A stretch of DNA of 43,752 bases from Nitrosomonas sp. Nm166 (GTDB lineage: Bacteria > Pseudomonadota > Gammaproteobacteria > Burkholderiales > Nitrosomonadaceae), in the NCBI RefSeq assembly GCF_900112825.1, contig NZ_FONE01000026.1, positions 1 to 43,752 on the forward strand. Direction: 5' to 3'. Shown in pieces: positions 36,016-43,752 of the stretch (position 1 is its first letter; each line of letters starts with the position of its first letter). The translations under genes were made by a program, and so were the position numbers. The notes beneath the pieces are model-generated. The model did not search any database and was not told the origin of the DNA. It was given only the letters and a program-made list of their open reading frames with translations.

Positions 36016-37056
36016 ATGTTTAGTTTTTTTAAATCTAAAAAGGACCCCTCAGATCCTTCTGAAACAGAGATCACGCCCGATACTGAGTCTGAATCCAAGC
36101 CTACTGAACCAGCAAACGATGAGCCAACAAGCTTAGCGAGTAAACTCAAACAAGGCCTGGCGCGTACAAGGCAGAGTTGGGGTAAGCAGCTATCGAGTCT
36201 ATTTGGCGGCGGCAAAATAGACGAGGCGCTTTATGAAGAATTGGAAACTATTTTGCTAACTTCCGATATCGGGGTCAATGCAACCTATCAGTTGCTTGAA
36301 GATTTGCGCAAGCAAGTAAAACGCGATGCATTAACAGATTCTACGCAATTAAAACAGGCGCTTAAGGAATCACTGATCGCCATGCTAGAGCCGCTTGTTC
36401 AACCGTTGGACACCACCGTCCCAAAACCTTTCGTCATTATGATAACGGGGGTTAATGGAGTAGGAAAAACAACCTCCATTGGCAAGCTTGCCAAGTACTT
36501 TCAAGCGCAAGGCAAATCGGTATTACTGGCCGCCGGCGATACTTTCCGTGCGGCTGCACGCGAACAATTGATTGCGTGGGGCGAGCGGAATAATGTCACC
36601 GTGATTGCGCCCGACAGCGATCCGAATAAAAAAAGTGATCCGGCCGCGGTAATTTTTGACGCAGTTAATTCAGCCAAAGCTCGCGGCATAGATATCGTAC
36701 TGGCAGACACTGCCGGACGCTTAACCACTCAGCTGCATTTGATGGAAGAAATCAAAAAAGTAAAACGTGTGATTGCCAAGGCCATGCCCGATGCACCGCA
36801 CGAAGTGTTAGTAGTGCTTGATGCCAATACCGGACAAAATGCAATCACACAAGTGAAAGCTTTTGATGAGGCACTCGGCGCCACCGGCCTGATCCTGACC
36901 AAGCTGGATGGCACCGCCAAAGGTGGCGTTGTAGCAGCGATTGCTGGCCAATACCCGCAAAACCCTCCGGCATTGCGTTTTGTGGGTGTCGGTGAAGGCT
37001 TGGATGATTTAAGGCCGTTTGATGCCAAGGCGTTTGTTGAAGCGATGTTTGACTGA
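36016..37056 (+). CDS. ftsY: signal recognition particle receptor FtsY
   Basis: This 346-residue protein has a short acidic N-terminus (residues 10-45, shorter than the roughly 200-residue acidic region in E. coli), a four-helix N domain and the G domain with G1 GVNGVGKTT (145-153), AGDTFRAAAREQL, DTAGR and TKLDGTAKGG. It docks SRP-ribosome complexes at the membrane. It heads the ftsY-ftsE-ftsX set, with ftsE 21 bases on. Confidence 0.95.
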   Translation: MFSFFKSKKDPSDPSETEITPDTESESKPTEPANDEPTSLASKLKQGLARTRQSWGKQLSSLFGGGKIDEALYEELETILLTSDIGVNATYQLLEDLRKQVKRDALTDSTQLKQALKESLIAMLEPLVQPLDTTVPKPFVIMITGVNGVGKTTSIGKLAKYFQAQGKSVLLAAGDTFRAAAREQLIAWGERNNVTVIAPDSDPNKKSDPAAVIFDAVNSAKARGIDIVLADTAGRLTTQLHLMEEIKKVKRVIAKAMPDAPHEVLVVLDANTGQNAITQVKAFDEALGATGLILTKLDGTAKGGVVAAIAGQYPQNPPALRFVGVGEGLDDLRPFDAKAFVEAMFD

Positions 37057-37077
37057 TCTGGGAATACATGGCGTCCT

Positions 37078-37731
37078 ATGATCACATTCAAGAATGTCTC
37101 GAAACGTTATCCGGATGGTTACGTTGCGCTAAATAACATTCATCTTACGGTTAATTCAGGTGAAATGATATTTCTGACTGGTCACTCAGGTGCAGGCAAA
37201 AGTACCTTATTGAAATTAATCGCCGCAATTGAACGCCCGACTTCCGGTACGATTATGATCAATGAGCAAAATATCGCACAGCTTAAGCCAGGGGCGATTC
37301 CTTATTTACGCCGTAGGATTGGCTTCATTTTCCAGGATCACAAACTTTTGTTTGATCGCAATGTTTTTGACAATGTTTTATTGCCACTACAAATCAGTGG
37401 CTTTGATAATAAAACGGTCGCCAGTCGTGTACGCGCCGCCCTGGATAAAGTCGGCTTGTTAAAAAAAGAAAAAGCCATGCCGATTGCGTTATCTGGCGGA
37501 GAAAAGCAGCGATTATGCATTGCACGTGCAGTAGTTCATCGTCCTAATATTTTAATAGCTGATGAACCGACAGGTAATCTGGACGTTGAATATGCCCGAG
37601 ATATTATGGCGATGTTTATCTCATTTAATCAGGTGGGCGTCACCGTATTGATCGCAACGCATGATGCTTCTTTATTGGAAGACACACAACATCGCATCTT
37701 ATCCCTTAAACAAGGAAAATTAACAGTATGA
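37078..37731 (+). CDS. ftsE: cell-division ABC transporter ATPase FtsE
   Basis: This 217-residue ABC ATPase shows Walker A GHSGAGKST, the Q-loop FIFQDHKLL, the signature LSGGEKQRLCIARA, Walker B ILIADEPTG and the His switch ATHD. With FtsX it activates septal peptidoglycan hydrolases. Its TGA stop overlaps ftsX ATG as ATGA, so the two are translated together. Confidence 0.95.
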   Translation: MITFKNVSKRYPDGYVALNNIHLTVNSGEMIFLTGHSGAGKSTLLKLIAAIERPTSGTIMINEQNIAQLKPGAIPYLRRRIGFIFQDHKLLFDRNVFDNVLLPLQISGFDNKTVASRVRAALDKVGLLKKEKAMPIALSGGEKQRLCIARAVVHRPNILIADEPTGNLDVEYARDIMAMFISFNQVGVTVLIATHDASLLEDTQHRILSLKQGKLTV

Positions 37732-38639
37732 TTCGGGCATGGGTAATGCAGCACGGGCTTATGTTTTTTCTCACACTCAAGCGGCTGATTTCTACACCCG
37801 TTGCGAGTTTGCTCAGTGTCATTGTGATGGGCATCGCTCTGAGTCTACCGGCTGGTATTTATGTATTCATGAAAAATCTGCAGTCCATTTCCGGACAAGC
37901 AGTAAGTTCACCGCAAATGAGCCTGTTTCTCAAACTGGATGCGGTAAAAGAAGACATTGAAAGAATCAGGCAGTATCTGGAAGAAAATGCGCAGATTGTA
38001 AGTTTTGAGTTCGTCTCCAAGGATGTTGCATTGCACCAGCTGCAACAACATAGCGGGCTTACGGATGTCACGGCGAGCTTAGCCCATAACCCGCTTCCCG
38101 ATGCTTTTATCGTGCATACATTGGCAAGCGACACTGAAACTCTGGAGCAGTTACGCATGACCATGCAGAAATGGCCAGAGATCGAACATGTACAATTTGA
38201 TTCTGCCTGGGTTGAGCGCCTGAATGCGTTACTCAAATTAGGACATTACGTAATCCTCATGCTGACCACTTTATTAAGTGTTGCGATTATTGCCATCATG
38301 TTCAACACTATTCGCCTGCAGATTCTTACCAAGCGGGATGAAATCGAGCTATCCAGATTAATTGGCGCAACCAATGGCTTTATTCGGCGCCCTTTTCTTT
38401 ATTTTGGTGCAGTTCAGGGATTAGCCAGTGGCATTACTGCCTGGTCTATCATTGCTTTTGCCATTGAAACAGTGAATGAAGAACTTGTTACACTTACCCG
38501 GCTCTATGATCTTGAGCTACATTTACAGCATCTTTCTTCAGAAAATAGCATCAGCTTGCTGATATTCTCATCCTGGCTGGGTTGGTTAGGCGCACGCCTG
38601 TCGGTCGCAAGCCATCTTTGGCAAATTGAGCCCAGATAA
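37728..38639 (+). CDS. ftsX: cell-division protein FtsX
   Basis: This 303-residue protein has four membrane segments (about residues 28-48, 170-190, 222-245 and 273-295) and a large periplasmic loop between the first two, which binds activators of amidases. RLQILTKRDEIELSRLIGATNGFIRRPFLYFGAVQGLASG is the FtsX-family coupling region. Start and coupling to ftsE are clear. It ends just before the rpoH regulatory region. Confidence 0.93.
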   Translation: MIRAWVMQHGLMFFLTLKRLISTPVASLLSVIVMGIALSLPAGIYVFMKNLQSISGQAVSSPQMSLFLKLDAVKEDIERIRQYLEENAQIVSFEFVSKDVALHQLQQHSGLTDVTASLAHNPLPDAFIVHTLASDTETLEQLRMTMQKWPEIEHVQFDSAWVERLNALLKLGHYVILMLTTLLSVAIIAIMFNTIRLQILTKRDEIELSRLIGATNGFIRRPFLYFGAVQGLASGITAWSIIAFAIETVNEELVTLTRLYDLELHLQHLSSENSISLLIFSSWLGWLGARLSVASHLWQIEPR

Positions 38640-38670
38640 GTTAAAGTAAGGGTTCGAACTTTTTAAAGAG

Positions 38671-38700
38671 TTGGCACTCTCAGGATGAGAGTGCTAAAAT
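38671..38700 (+). promoter_or_regulatory. CIRCE element (HrcA site) on the rpoH promoter
   Basis: TTGGCACTC-N9-GAGTGCTAA at 38671-38697 matches the CIRCE consensus TTAGCACTC-N9-GAGTGCTAA with one base different. A promoter TTGGCA (38671-38676) / 18 / TAAAAT (38695-38700) lies exactly over it, so HrcA would block RNA polymerase. No T-run follows, so it is not an ftsX terminator. Confidence 0.85.
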
Positions 38701-38741
38701 AAAAAAAGTAAATGCAAATCCATGACCAGGAGATTATTAAA

Positions 38742-39587
38742 ATGACGAATGCTTTAACACTACCCTCAATGGAAGGAAGTCTTGAAAGTTATATTCAGTC
38801 TGTTAATTCTTTTCCTATTCTTTCTCAAGAAGAAGAAACCAGTCTGGCCCGCCAGCTATTGAATCATGGCGATATTAAAGCTGCACAGCAATTAATTTTA
38901 TCGCATTTGCGTTTTGTGGTTGCAATAGCGCGTGGCTACAAAGGGTATGGCCTTCCACAGGCTGATTTAATCCAAGAAGGCAACATCGGTCTAATGAAAG
39001 CAGTCAAACGCTTTAACCCGGAACGTGGTGTTCGTTTGGTATCTTTTGCTGTGCATTGGATTAAAGCCGAGATTCATGAATTTATTATGCGTAATTGGCG
39101 CTTGGTTAAAATAGCGACTACCAAGCAGCAACGCAAGCTGTTCTTCAATTTGCGCAGTATGAAGCAAGGATTAGATACTATGAATCCCCAAGAAGTCAAT
39201 GCGATAGCTACACAACTGGGCGTTAAATCTGAGGAAGTGGTCGAAATGGAAAAACGTTTCAATGGCTCGGATATTTCATTGGAGCCAGTATCCGATGATG
39301 AAGACGACGCATATAGCCCGATCAGTTATTTGACAGATGGTACTGAACCTTCACAAATCCTAGAAAAAGAGCAGATTAACCACTTACGCAGCAAAGAGCT
39401 GCAGCAATCATTAGATTGTCTAGATGATCGCAGTCGCCACATCATTGAAGCGCGCTGGTTAAGAGAAAAAGATACCGCTACCTTGCATGATCTGGCTAAT
39501 GAATTAGGAGTATCAGCAGAACGTATCCGTCAAATCGAAGCCAAAGCACTGCAGAAAATGCGTGGTGTTATGACAACTAATAATTGA
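38742..39587 (+). CDS. rpoH: heat-shock sigma factor sigma-32
   Basis: The start ATG 38742 (MTNALTLPS) gives 281 residues and follows CAGGAG; the frame extends ten codons further without support. Region 2 (RFVVAIARGYKGYGLPQADLIQEGNIGLMKAVKRFNPERGVRLVSFAVHWIKAEIHEFIMRNWRLVK) is nearly identical to RpoH, and the RpoH box ATTKQQRKLFFNLR and region 4 (LHDLANELGVSAERIRQIEAKALQKMR) are present. It directs transcription of heat-shock genes. The CIRCE element upstream suggests an added HrcA control on transcription. Confidence 0.95.
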   Translation: MTNALTLPSMEGSLESYIQSVNSFPILSQEEETSLARQLLNHGDIKAAQQLILSHLRFVVAIARGYKGYGLPQADLIQEGNIGLMKAVKRFNPERGVRLVSFAVHWIKAEIHEFIMRNWRLVKIATTKQQRKLFFNLRSMKQGLDTMNPQEVNAIATQLGVKSEEVVEMEKRFNGSDISLEPVSDDEDDAYSPISYLTDGTEPSQILEKEQINHLRSKELQQSLDCLDDRSRHIIEARWLREKDTATLHDLANELGVSAERIRQIEAKALQKMRGVMTTNN

Positions 39588-39647
39588 AAACAGATTTTAT
39601 TCATTTACTCCAAAATGAGCTAAATGGATGTATCATTCTTAGCAAAT

Positions 39648-39740
39648 GGAGAGGTACCGAAGCGGCTATAACGGCGCTGACTCGAAATCAGTTGGTCAAG
39701 GTAACTTGGCACATGGGTTCGAATCCCATCCTCTCCGCCA
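39648..39740 (+). tRNA. tRNA-Ser (anticodon CGA)
   Basis: A 93-base class II tRNA with acceptor stem GGAGAGG/CCTCTCC, anticodon stem GCTGA/TCAGT around loop CTCGAAA, long variable arm, T-arm GGTTCGAATCCC and encoded CCA. The anticodon CGA reads UCG. Its 3' end is the probable attachment site of the element that follows. Confidence 0.95.
39718..39740 (+). other. probable attL: 3' end of tRNA-Ser(CGA)
   Basis: The integrase gene starts 137 bases after the tRNA, the usual arrangement for P4-type elements that recombine into the 3' end of a tRNA. No second copy of this end was seen in the window, so the right-hand site lies outside or has been lost. Confidence 0.5.
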
Positions 39741-39876
39741 ACCAATCTTCCAGAGACATCCAGTAAAGTATATATAATTCAATAAAACAATATAGTTACT
39801 AGAACTTCTTGTCCATAGACGTCTCCTGAAATATACTATCATCCAGCATTTAGGGAAAGACGGATGGAAAGACGAG

Positions 39877-41020
39877 ATGGCGCATGAAGTCAAAAAGCTT
39901 AAAGCAGTACTAATTAACTCCCTCCCACCAGGTACACATTCAGACGGCGGCAATCTACTTTTGCGAGTTAGAGAATCAGGTTCAAGAAGCTGGGTTTTCC
40001 GTTATAAACAAAATGGTCGAGCAAGTGAGCTTGGGTTAGGTTCAACAAATGACAGAACACTAGCTGAAGCACGCGAGATTGCTAACGATATGCGGCGAGC
40101 AATCGCACGTGGCCAATCTCCTAAAGAAGTATTGAAAGTTGAAAAGCCTAGCAAAACTTTTTCTGAATATGCGGTTGAGTGCATTGAACAGAAAAAAGCT
40201 GGTTGGCGAAATCGCAAACATTCAAGCCAGTGGATAAATACACTAAAACAATATGCCTTCCCATTTATCGGTAACAAATCTGTAACAGATATTGGTGTGG
40301 ATGATATCAAAGCAGTACTCAATCCAATATGGAAAGGTAAGACGGAAACCGCTTCAAGGGTAAGACAGAGAATAGAAGTTGTGCTGGATTACGCTTTTCT
40401 TCATGAGAATATCGATAAAAGTAACCCGGCTCGATGGAAAGGATGCTTAGATCATGTATTTGCTGCACCCAAAAAAGTATCTCCTGTTGTTCATTTCAAT
40501 GCCATCCCTTATATTAAATTACCTGAAGTTATGCAGGTGTTACGGGCCAAGACCAGTATGAGTTCTTATTGCGTCAGGTGGATAATCTTGACCGCTTGTA
40601 GAAGTTCAGAAGCACGTGGAATGACATGGGAAGAAATTGACATGAACGCCAAAATATGGATTATACCTTCCGCTAGAATGAAATCGGGTAGAGAGCATCG
40701 TGTACCGTTAAATGATGAATGTATGGATGTTTTGGCTGCCTTAGTTCAATTTAAATCGATGAACAATGACTTTGTTTTTGTTAACAAGCTTAGCGATGTA
40801 GCAGTAAGTAAAACCTTAAAACTTATATCTTATCCTGAAGCAACAATACACGGCTTGAGAAGCTCATTTCGCGATTGGTGTGGTGATACTACCCCTTTCT
40901 CCAGAGAAGTATGCGAAGCTGCATAGCCCATGCGGTTCAGAATCAAACTGAAGCAGCATATCGCAGAAGTGACCTATTTGAAAAAAGACGTAATCTGATG
41001 AAGCACTGGGGAGAATATTT
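39877..41020 (+). pseudogene. P4-type tyrosine integrase, broken by a one-base deletion
   Basis: The frame encodes the N-terminal SAM/DUF4102-like start (PPGTHSDGGNLLLRVRESGSRSWVFRY), the core region and catalytic residues R in LTACRSSEARGMTW, and HGLRSSFRDW, then stops at EVCEAA-TAG (40926). The other frame continues IAHAVQNQTEAAYRRSDLFEKRRNLMKHWGEYLN, which is the normal end with the last His box and the catalytic Tyr. Inserting one T (GCATAGCC to GCATTAGCC) restores ALAH. The integrase is thus inactive unless frameshifting or an error is involved. The 3' end runs into an IS5-type remnant. Native length would be about 385 residues. Confidence 0.85.
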
Positions 41021-41188
41021 AAATAGCAGCAATCCACAATACGCTGGACGCCCCGCAGCATCTGATACAGGTGCGTAATGCTGGGCGATTGCTTTTTCTA
41101 CCGGTGTCCAATCAATCAGGTGATCGATTTGTTTGAGAAAGTTTCCTTTACGGGTGCGGCGGGTGACATCAAATTCCGAAAAGCTCAT
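41015..41188 (-). mobile_element. IS5-type transposase N-terminal remnant
   Basis: The minus-strand frame starts MSFSEFDVTRRTRKGNFLKQ, then IDHLIDWTPVEKAIAQHY and AAGRPAYCGLLLFK, the beginning of an IS5-family transposase. The family resemblance ends about 41015, where the frame passes into the antisense of the integrase. It is a fragment of about 58 codons, truncated at the integrase end. No clear inverted repeat was identified. Confidence 0.7.
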
Positions 41189-41273
41189 ATCAATTAACTC
41201 AATTGTATGATTAAAAACACTATTATATCATTAATCGCATCTGAAACTGGCTCTGACCGTGCAAAGTTCTCAT

Positions 41274-41540
41274 TCATTCAACCTTGACTCCTGAGATGAT
41301 AAACATCGCTGAAAGCGATGCTATAAAAAGTAAAACAGGCTTTAACTCAATTGCGAAATCACAAGTAGGCTGAAAATCAAAGGTTAACATGCCGTACCTA
41401 TAGTTAATTGTTTCATCGACAGGATAAAAACCAGCACCCCAGGATTCAGGCGTTTCAAGATCGGCGTCTACGTCCTGCTGTTCAATTTGTTCATCTGGAA
41501 CAGTAGATTTGGGTTCGTGAACGAACAGACTATGGCTAAT
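41274..41540 (-). CDS. unlisted small frame with a C-terminal membrane anchor
   Basis: An open frame of about 87 codons runs on the minus strand without an early ATG, so it falls below ordinary ORF lists. It is rich in acidic residues (VPDEQIEQQDVDADLE), has a single Cys, and ends with CDFAIELKPVLLFIASL and SAMFIISGVKVE, a membrane helix with a very short tail. The C-terminal arrangement recalls filamentous-phage minor coat proteins (pIII type), but the match is from memory only. It lacks a start codon and may be a 3' remnant of a larger gene. It lies in the element behind tRNA-Ser. Confidence 0.4.
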   Translation of the reverse strand: MSHSLFVHEPKSTVPDEQIEQQDVDADLETPESWGAGFYPVDETINYRYGMLTFDFQPTCDFAIELKPVLLFIASLSAMFIISGVKVE

Positions 41541-41588
41541 TTAAGTTTTAAAATTTATTTTCTTTTTTATTTATATAAGGTAAAAACC

Positions 41589-41918
41589 ATGAAAAATATT
41601 AAATTAATAGTAATATTATTTTTATTTAGCATATTTTTTGTGCCTGCCATAGGTTCTGCTCAAGATAGGAATTCGGACTCTAGTGTTGGTGCATTTGTAA
41701 AAGATTCGGCTATCACGAGCAAAATCAAATCAAAATTGCTTGGTGCAGAGGATATTGATTCTATGGATATAAAGGTAGATACAGATAACAATGGAATAGT
41801 TGTTTTAAGTGGCACAGCTAAAACAAAAGCTGAAAGCGATAGAGCACATAGTATTGCGCATTCTGTGGATGGCGTTAAAAAGGTCATTAATCGGATAGAA
41901 GTTGGTAAAAGTAAATAA
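41589..41918 (+). CDS. exported BON-domain protein
   Basis: The start ATG 41589 (MKNIKLIVILFLF) has TAAGGT nearby; the longer frame lacks support. The 109-residue protein has a signal peptide (cleavage near GSA at about 23) and one BON domain (about residues 35-105: DSAITSKIKSKLLG, IKVDTDNNGIVVLSGTAKTKAESDRAHSIAHSVDGVKKVINRIEV). BON proteins like OsmY act at the envelope or phospholipid surface and are often stress-induced. It lies inside the decaying element, but its frame is intact. Confidence 0.85.
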   Translation: MKNIKLIVILFLFSIFFVPAIGSAQDRNSDSSVGAFVKDSAITSKIKSKLLGAEDIDSMDIKVDTDNNGIVVLSGTAKTKAESDRAHSIAHSVDGVKKVINRIEVGKSK

Positions 41919-42058
41919 TACTTTTCAACGGAACCAGATTAGTTAAAAGTTAATCCTCTAAATTATCAATAAGATTAAAGCTAACTAGTAATTCCTTAGC
42001 TTCTGTTAGTTTTACTTCAAAAAAAGTACTCACTGATCTATTCATATAGGAGATCCCC

Positions 42059-42604
42059 ATGAAATACATTACATCATTTTTATTTGCAGCATTACTCACC
42101 CTTCCCACGCTGCGGTAACTCCTGGCGTTGGATTGGATGTTCCGGTTACTGGTAACGTCAAATCATCTGGAGATGGAACCACCGTCGGAACAGGTAAGTT
42201 TGAGGGAATTTTTACAATAAAAAACTTCATCAAATCAGATAATGGTAGCAAAGTTCTTGCTGTTGGTGTTCTATCAGGATCTGTTGGTAAACAGAATTTA
42301 GTCAACCGATCTTACCGTACCAGTTAATCCCAAGGCATTATCTCCAGATGGCAATGCGGGAGCAGTTATTACTCAGGTAACATGTGATACTTTAAATTTA
42401 GATATTGGAGCATTAGATCTTAATCTGCTTGGATTAGAAATTCATATTGATCCAATTTCAATAGACATCATAGCTAATCCAGCTGGCGGGTTGCTTGGGG
42501 ATTTGCTAAGTGCAATTGCTAATCTGCTAGATAGTGGACCTTTAGCTATTATTATTGATGAATTTATAGAATTACTGAATCAATTACTGCAAATATTAGG
42601 ATAA
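42059..42604 (+). pseudogene. exported protein gene with two frameshifts
   Basis: A signal peptide (MKYITSFLFAALLTLP) is followed by a stop in frame, while the next frame reads HAAVTPGVGLDVPVTGNV through GKFEGIFTIKNFIK and VLAVGVLSGSVGKQN. A further shift leads to STDLTVPVNPKALS, VTCDTLNLDIGALDLNLLGLEIHIDP, LLGDLLSAIANLLD and ends LLNQLLQILG. The C-terminal pattern (C-x-x-L-x-L-x-x-G-x-L-D-L-N-L-L-G-L) is a recurrent motif of small exported proteins of unknown function. Two single-base lesions imply decay. A good AGGAGA lies before the ATG. Confidence 0.7.
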
Positions 42605-42740
42605 TTTATTAATCCGAAAATTAAGTTAACTAGGGATCATATATTCTTCTCCACTTTGAGTGATATTTCATATTTATAGTTTTGTTATCTTATTGACTGT
42701 TCAATGATATTTAGAACTAACTATATTTTGAATTATGTAA
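42605..42740. other. AT-rich spacer, nothing recognised
   Basis: No gene, site or repeat was recognised between the exported-protein remnant and the terminator structure that follows. Confidence 0.4.
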
Positions 42741-42826
42741 AAATAAAAAAAAAAGGATAGAACTTAGTAGAAAATCAGAAAATTCTTGAAGATTTTCTAT
42801 AGGCTGTTAAGCGGCTTTAAGTTCTA
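42741..42826 (-). terminator. nested inverted repeat with T-run, terminator of the HEPN-like gene
   Basis: The outer arms TAGAACTTA (42758-42766) / TAAGTTCTA (42818-42826) enclose an inner repeat AGAAAATC (42769-42776) / GATTTTCT (42791-42798). On the minus strand the structure is followed by CC and about ten T residues (42745-42754). It sits 67 bases after the stop at 42893. The unusually large outer loop also allows a structured RNA. Confidence 0.6.
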
Positions 42827-42892
42827 CCATTTATAAGAAAAACTCATATTTTTGAAAAAAATAATTTGTTAGTAATGTATATAATAAATTCG

Positions 42893-43629
42893 CTATTCTT
42901 TCTTAGCTTGGCACCTATAGGCTTCTTTTAAGTTTGCTGGCAAGAAAATATATTCTTCCAGGTACTCGAGTATATGTGGATCTAAAGATAACGGAGCATT
43001 TTCTGCATATGAAGCACAAGGTATTGTAACTTTTCTTCTTCTTAACTTTTCAAAATAGCAATTCTGCCAAATTAAATTTTGCCGAGCAGGATGGTTTTTA
43101 TTGTTAATAATTGATTCTAAAAGGCCATCTTTAATAGCTTCAAGCTCTAAGGCAAGCATTGGAATAGGTTCTTTACCTGGAACTGAAACGGAATATCAAG
43201 GACACGGCAATATCGCCTTAGCTCCCATACGGCTTTATCAAGCTCAGCGAACACAGATCCTTTTACAAAATATGAAACTTCTAAATATCGATATTGACCG
43301 TAAGAATTTAAGTGTTCAAGTAGTTTAATAGAAGAGGCACTAAGTTCAATTACAAAACATAGTTTTTTCGCATATTTTTGTGCAATCGCAAGATCATGTT
43401 TTATGTCTTTTGCTACGATTCGATTATAGAGAAGAATAGCTTTGTAGTATTTTTCAAATGCCTGAAGGGCAGACCAGAGGAATTGAGAATACAATGCCGC
43501 TCTATAGCACATCCTTGCAGCAATATAATCAAGATCAGCAGTATTTCTGAAGCTCCGCGTCGCAAAATTATTTATATATAATTCAATTAAATCTTTGTTC
43601 TTTATTGGCATAAATATCTTCAATTCCAT
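42893..43629 (-). pseudogene. HEPN-like domain protein split by a frameshift
   Basis: Two overlapping frames appear to be one gene. The first (from ATG 43629; the frame can also be read from TTG 43632) carries a HEPN-like helical pair, DYIAARMCYRAALYSQFLWSALQAFEKYYKAILL, then KDIKHDL. It stops near 43147, whereas the next frame continues VPGKEPIPMLALELEAIKDG to KEAYRCQAKKE. One base lost or gained near the ttt of IPF explains it. The classical R-x4-6-H of HEPN ribonucleases is not clear (R...H is farther apart), so an enzymatic role is unproven. HEPN proteins often belong to defence or toxin systems. It lies at the end of the tRNA-Ser element. Confidence 0.55.
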
Positions 43630-43649
43630 CAATGCAGGTTCAAAGAAAA

Positions 43650-43752
43650 GTTAAGCAGAGACCTTTGCAAAAACATAACTTTACCTGAAGCGTATTCAGT
43701 TCAGATTTTTTTGTGAGCAATGAAGTACTTTTTGTAAGCTTTTCGCAAAAAT
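43650..43752. mobile_element. possible IS terminus at the right edge
   Basis: GCAGAGACCTTTGCAAAAAC at 43650 onward contains GAGACCTTTGCA, which I recall as the terminal inverted repeat of several IS5-group elements. The rest of the edge is non-coding AT-rich sequence. The element would continue beyond the window. This is a memory-based call. Confidence 0.35.

Noticed and set aside
38671..38697. Reading the rpoH hairpin as an ftsX terminator
   Set aside because: No T-run follows on the plus strand, and the arms and spacing fit CIRCE with one base different.
41304..41320. Short hairpin CATCGCT/AGCGATG as a terminator
   Set aside because: The stem is seven bases with no T-run, and it lies within the antisense of the anchor-helix frame.
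1..43752. CRISPR array, rRNA operon or riboswitch
   Set aside because: No regularly spaced repeats, no rRNA-like sequence and no FMN riboswitch pattern upstream of the rib genes were seen.

Overview
The window looks like a piece of a betaproteobacterial chromosome with moderate GC. It most resembles an ammonia oxidiser of the Nitrosomonas group. That assignment is an inference from gene content and order (ribE-ribB-ribH-nusB-thiL-pgpA, M16 peptidase/ftsY/ftsE/ftsX/rpoH, DUF6502 beside DUF5666) and from the copper-protein content; no diagnostic gene such as amo, hao or rRNA is present.

Layout. (1) 0-0.5 kb: a decayed DUF4062 gene. (2) 0.7-7.2 kb: a YdjM-type membrane protein, the envelope module YdbH-YnbE-YdbL, and a two-gene operon of a DUF3047 protein and a large unknown lipoprotein. 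(3) 7.6-17 kb, accessory: an RTX/DUF4214 protein that is probably secreted by a type I system, an RlpA-like lipoprotein, an overlapping DUF6502/DUF5666 pair, about 1.1 kb with a strong promoter and a wrecked gene, a cupredoxin/beta-propeller fusion, a second calcium-type secreted protein with a duplicated unrecognised module, and an orphan P-loop NTPase. (4) 17-26 kb: a CorB-like transporter, tRNA-Arg(CCG), a self-contained tetR/DUF4242/TPR module with two matching operator sites, then the riboflavin-nusB-thiL-pgpA run. (5) 26-39.7 kb: CstA/YbdD, a DASS carboxylate transporter, another acidic protein without a signal peptide, rsgA, a pterin dehydratase, an M48 peptidase, orn, an EF-hand protein, an M16 peptidase, ftsY-ftsE-ftsX, rpoH under a CIRCE element, and tRNA-Ser(CGA). 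(6) 39.7-43.75 kb: a degenerate integrated element at tRNA-Ser. It holds an integrase broken by one missing base, an IS5-type remnant, an unlisted minus-strand reading frame with a C-terminal anchor, a BON protein, a twice-frameshifted exported protein, a split HEPN-like gene and a possible IS end.

How the parts relate. The housekeeping blocks cover riboflavin synthesis, ribosome maturation, divisome/SRP functions and heat shock. The accessory block 7.6-17 kb is rich in extracytoplasmic proteins with calcium or copper ligands and is the best place to look for something undescribed. The clearest regulatory circuits visible are the HrcA-type control of rpoH and the TetR circuit, whose regulator appears to be translated from a leaderless mRNA. 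No type I secretion transporter is in the window, so the secreted proteins must use one encoded elsewhere. Broken reading frames concentrate near the window ends and in the gap at 12.2-12.5 kb; sequencing error cannot be excluded for single-base cases.
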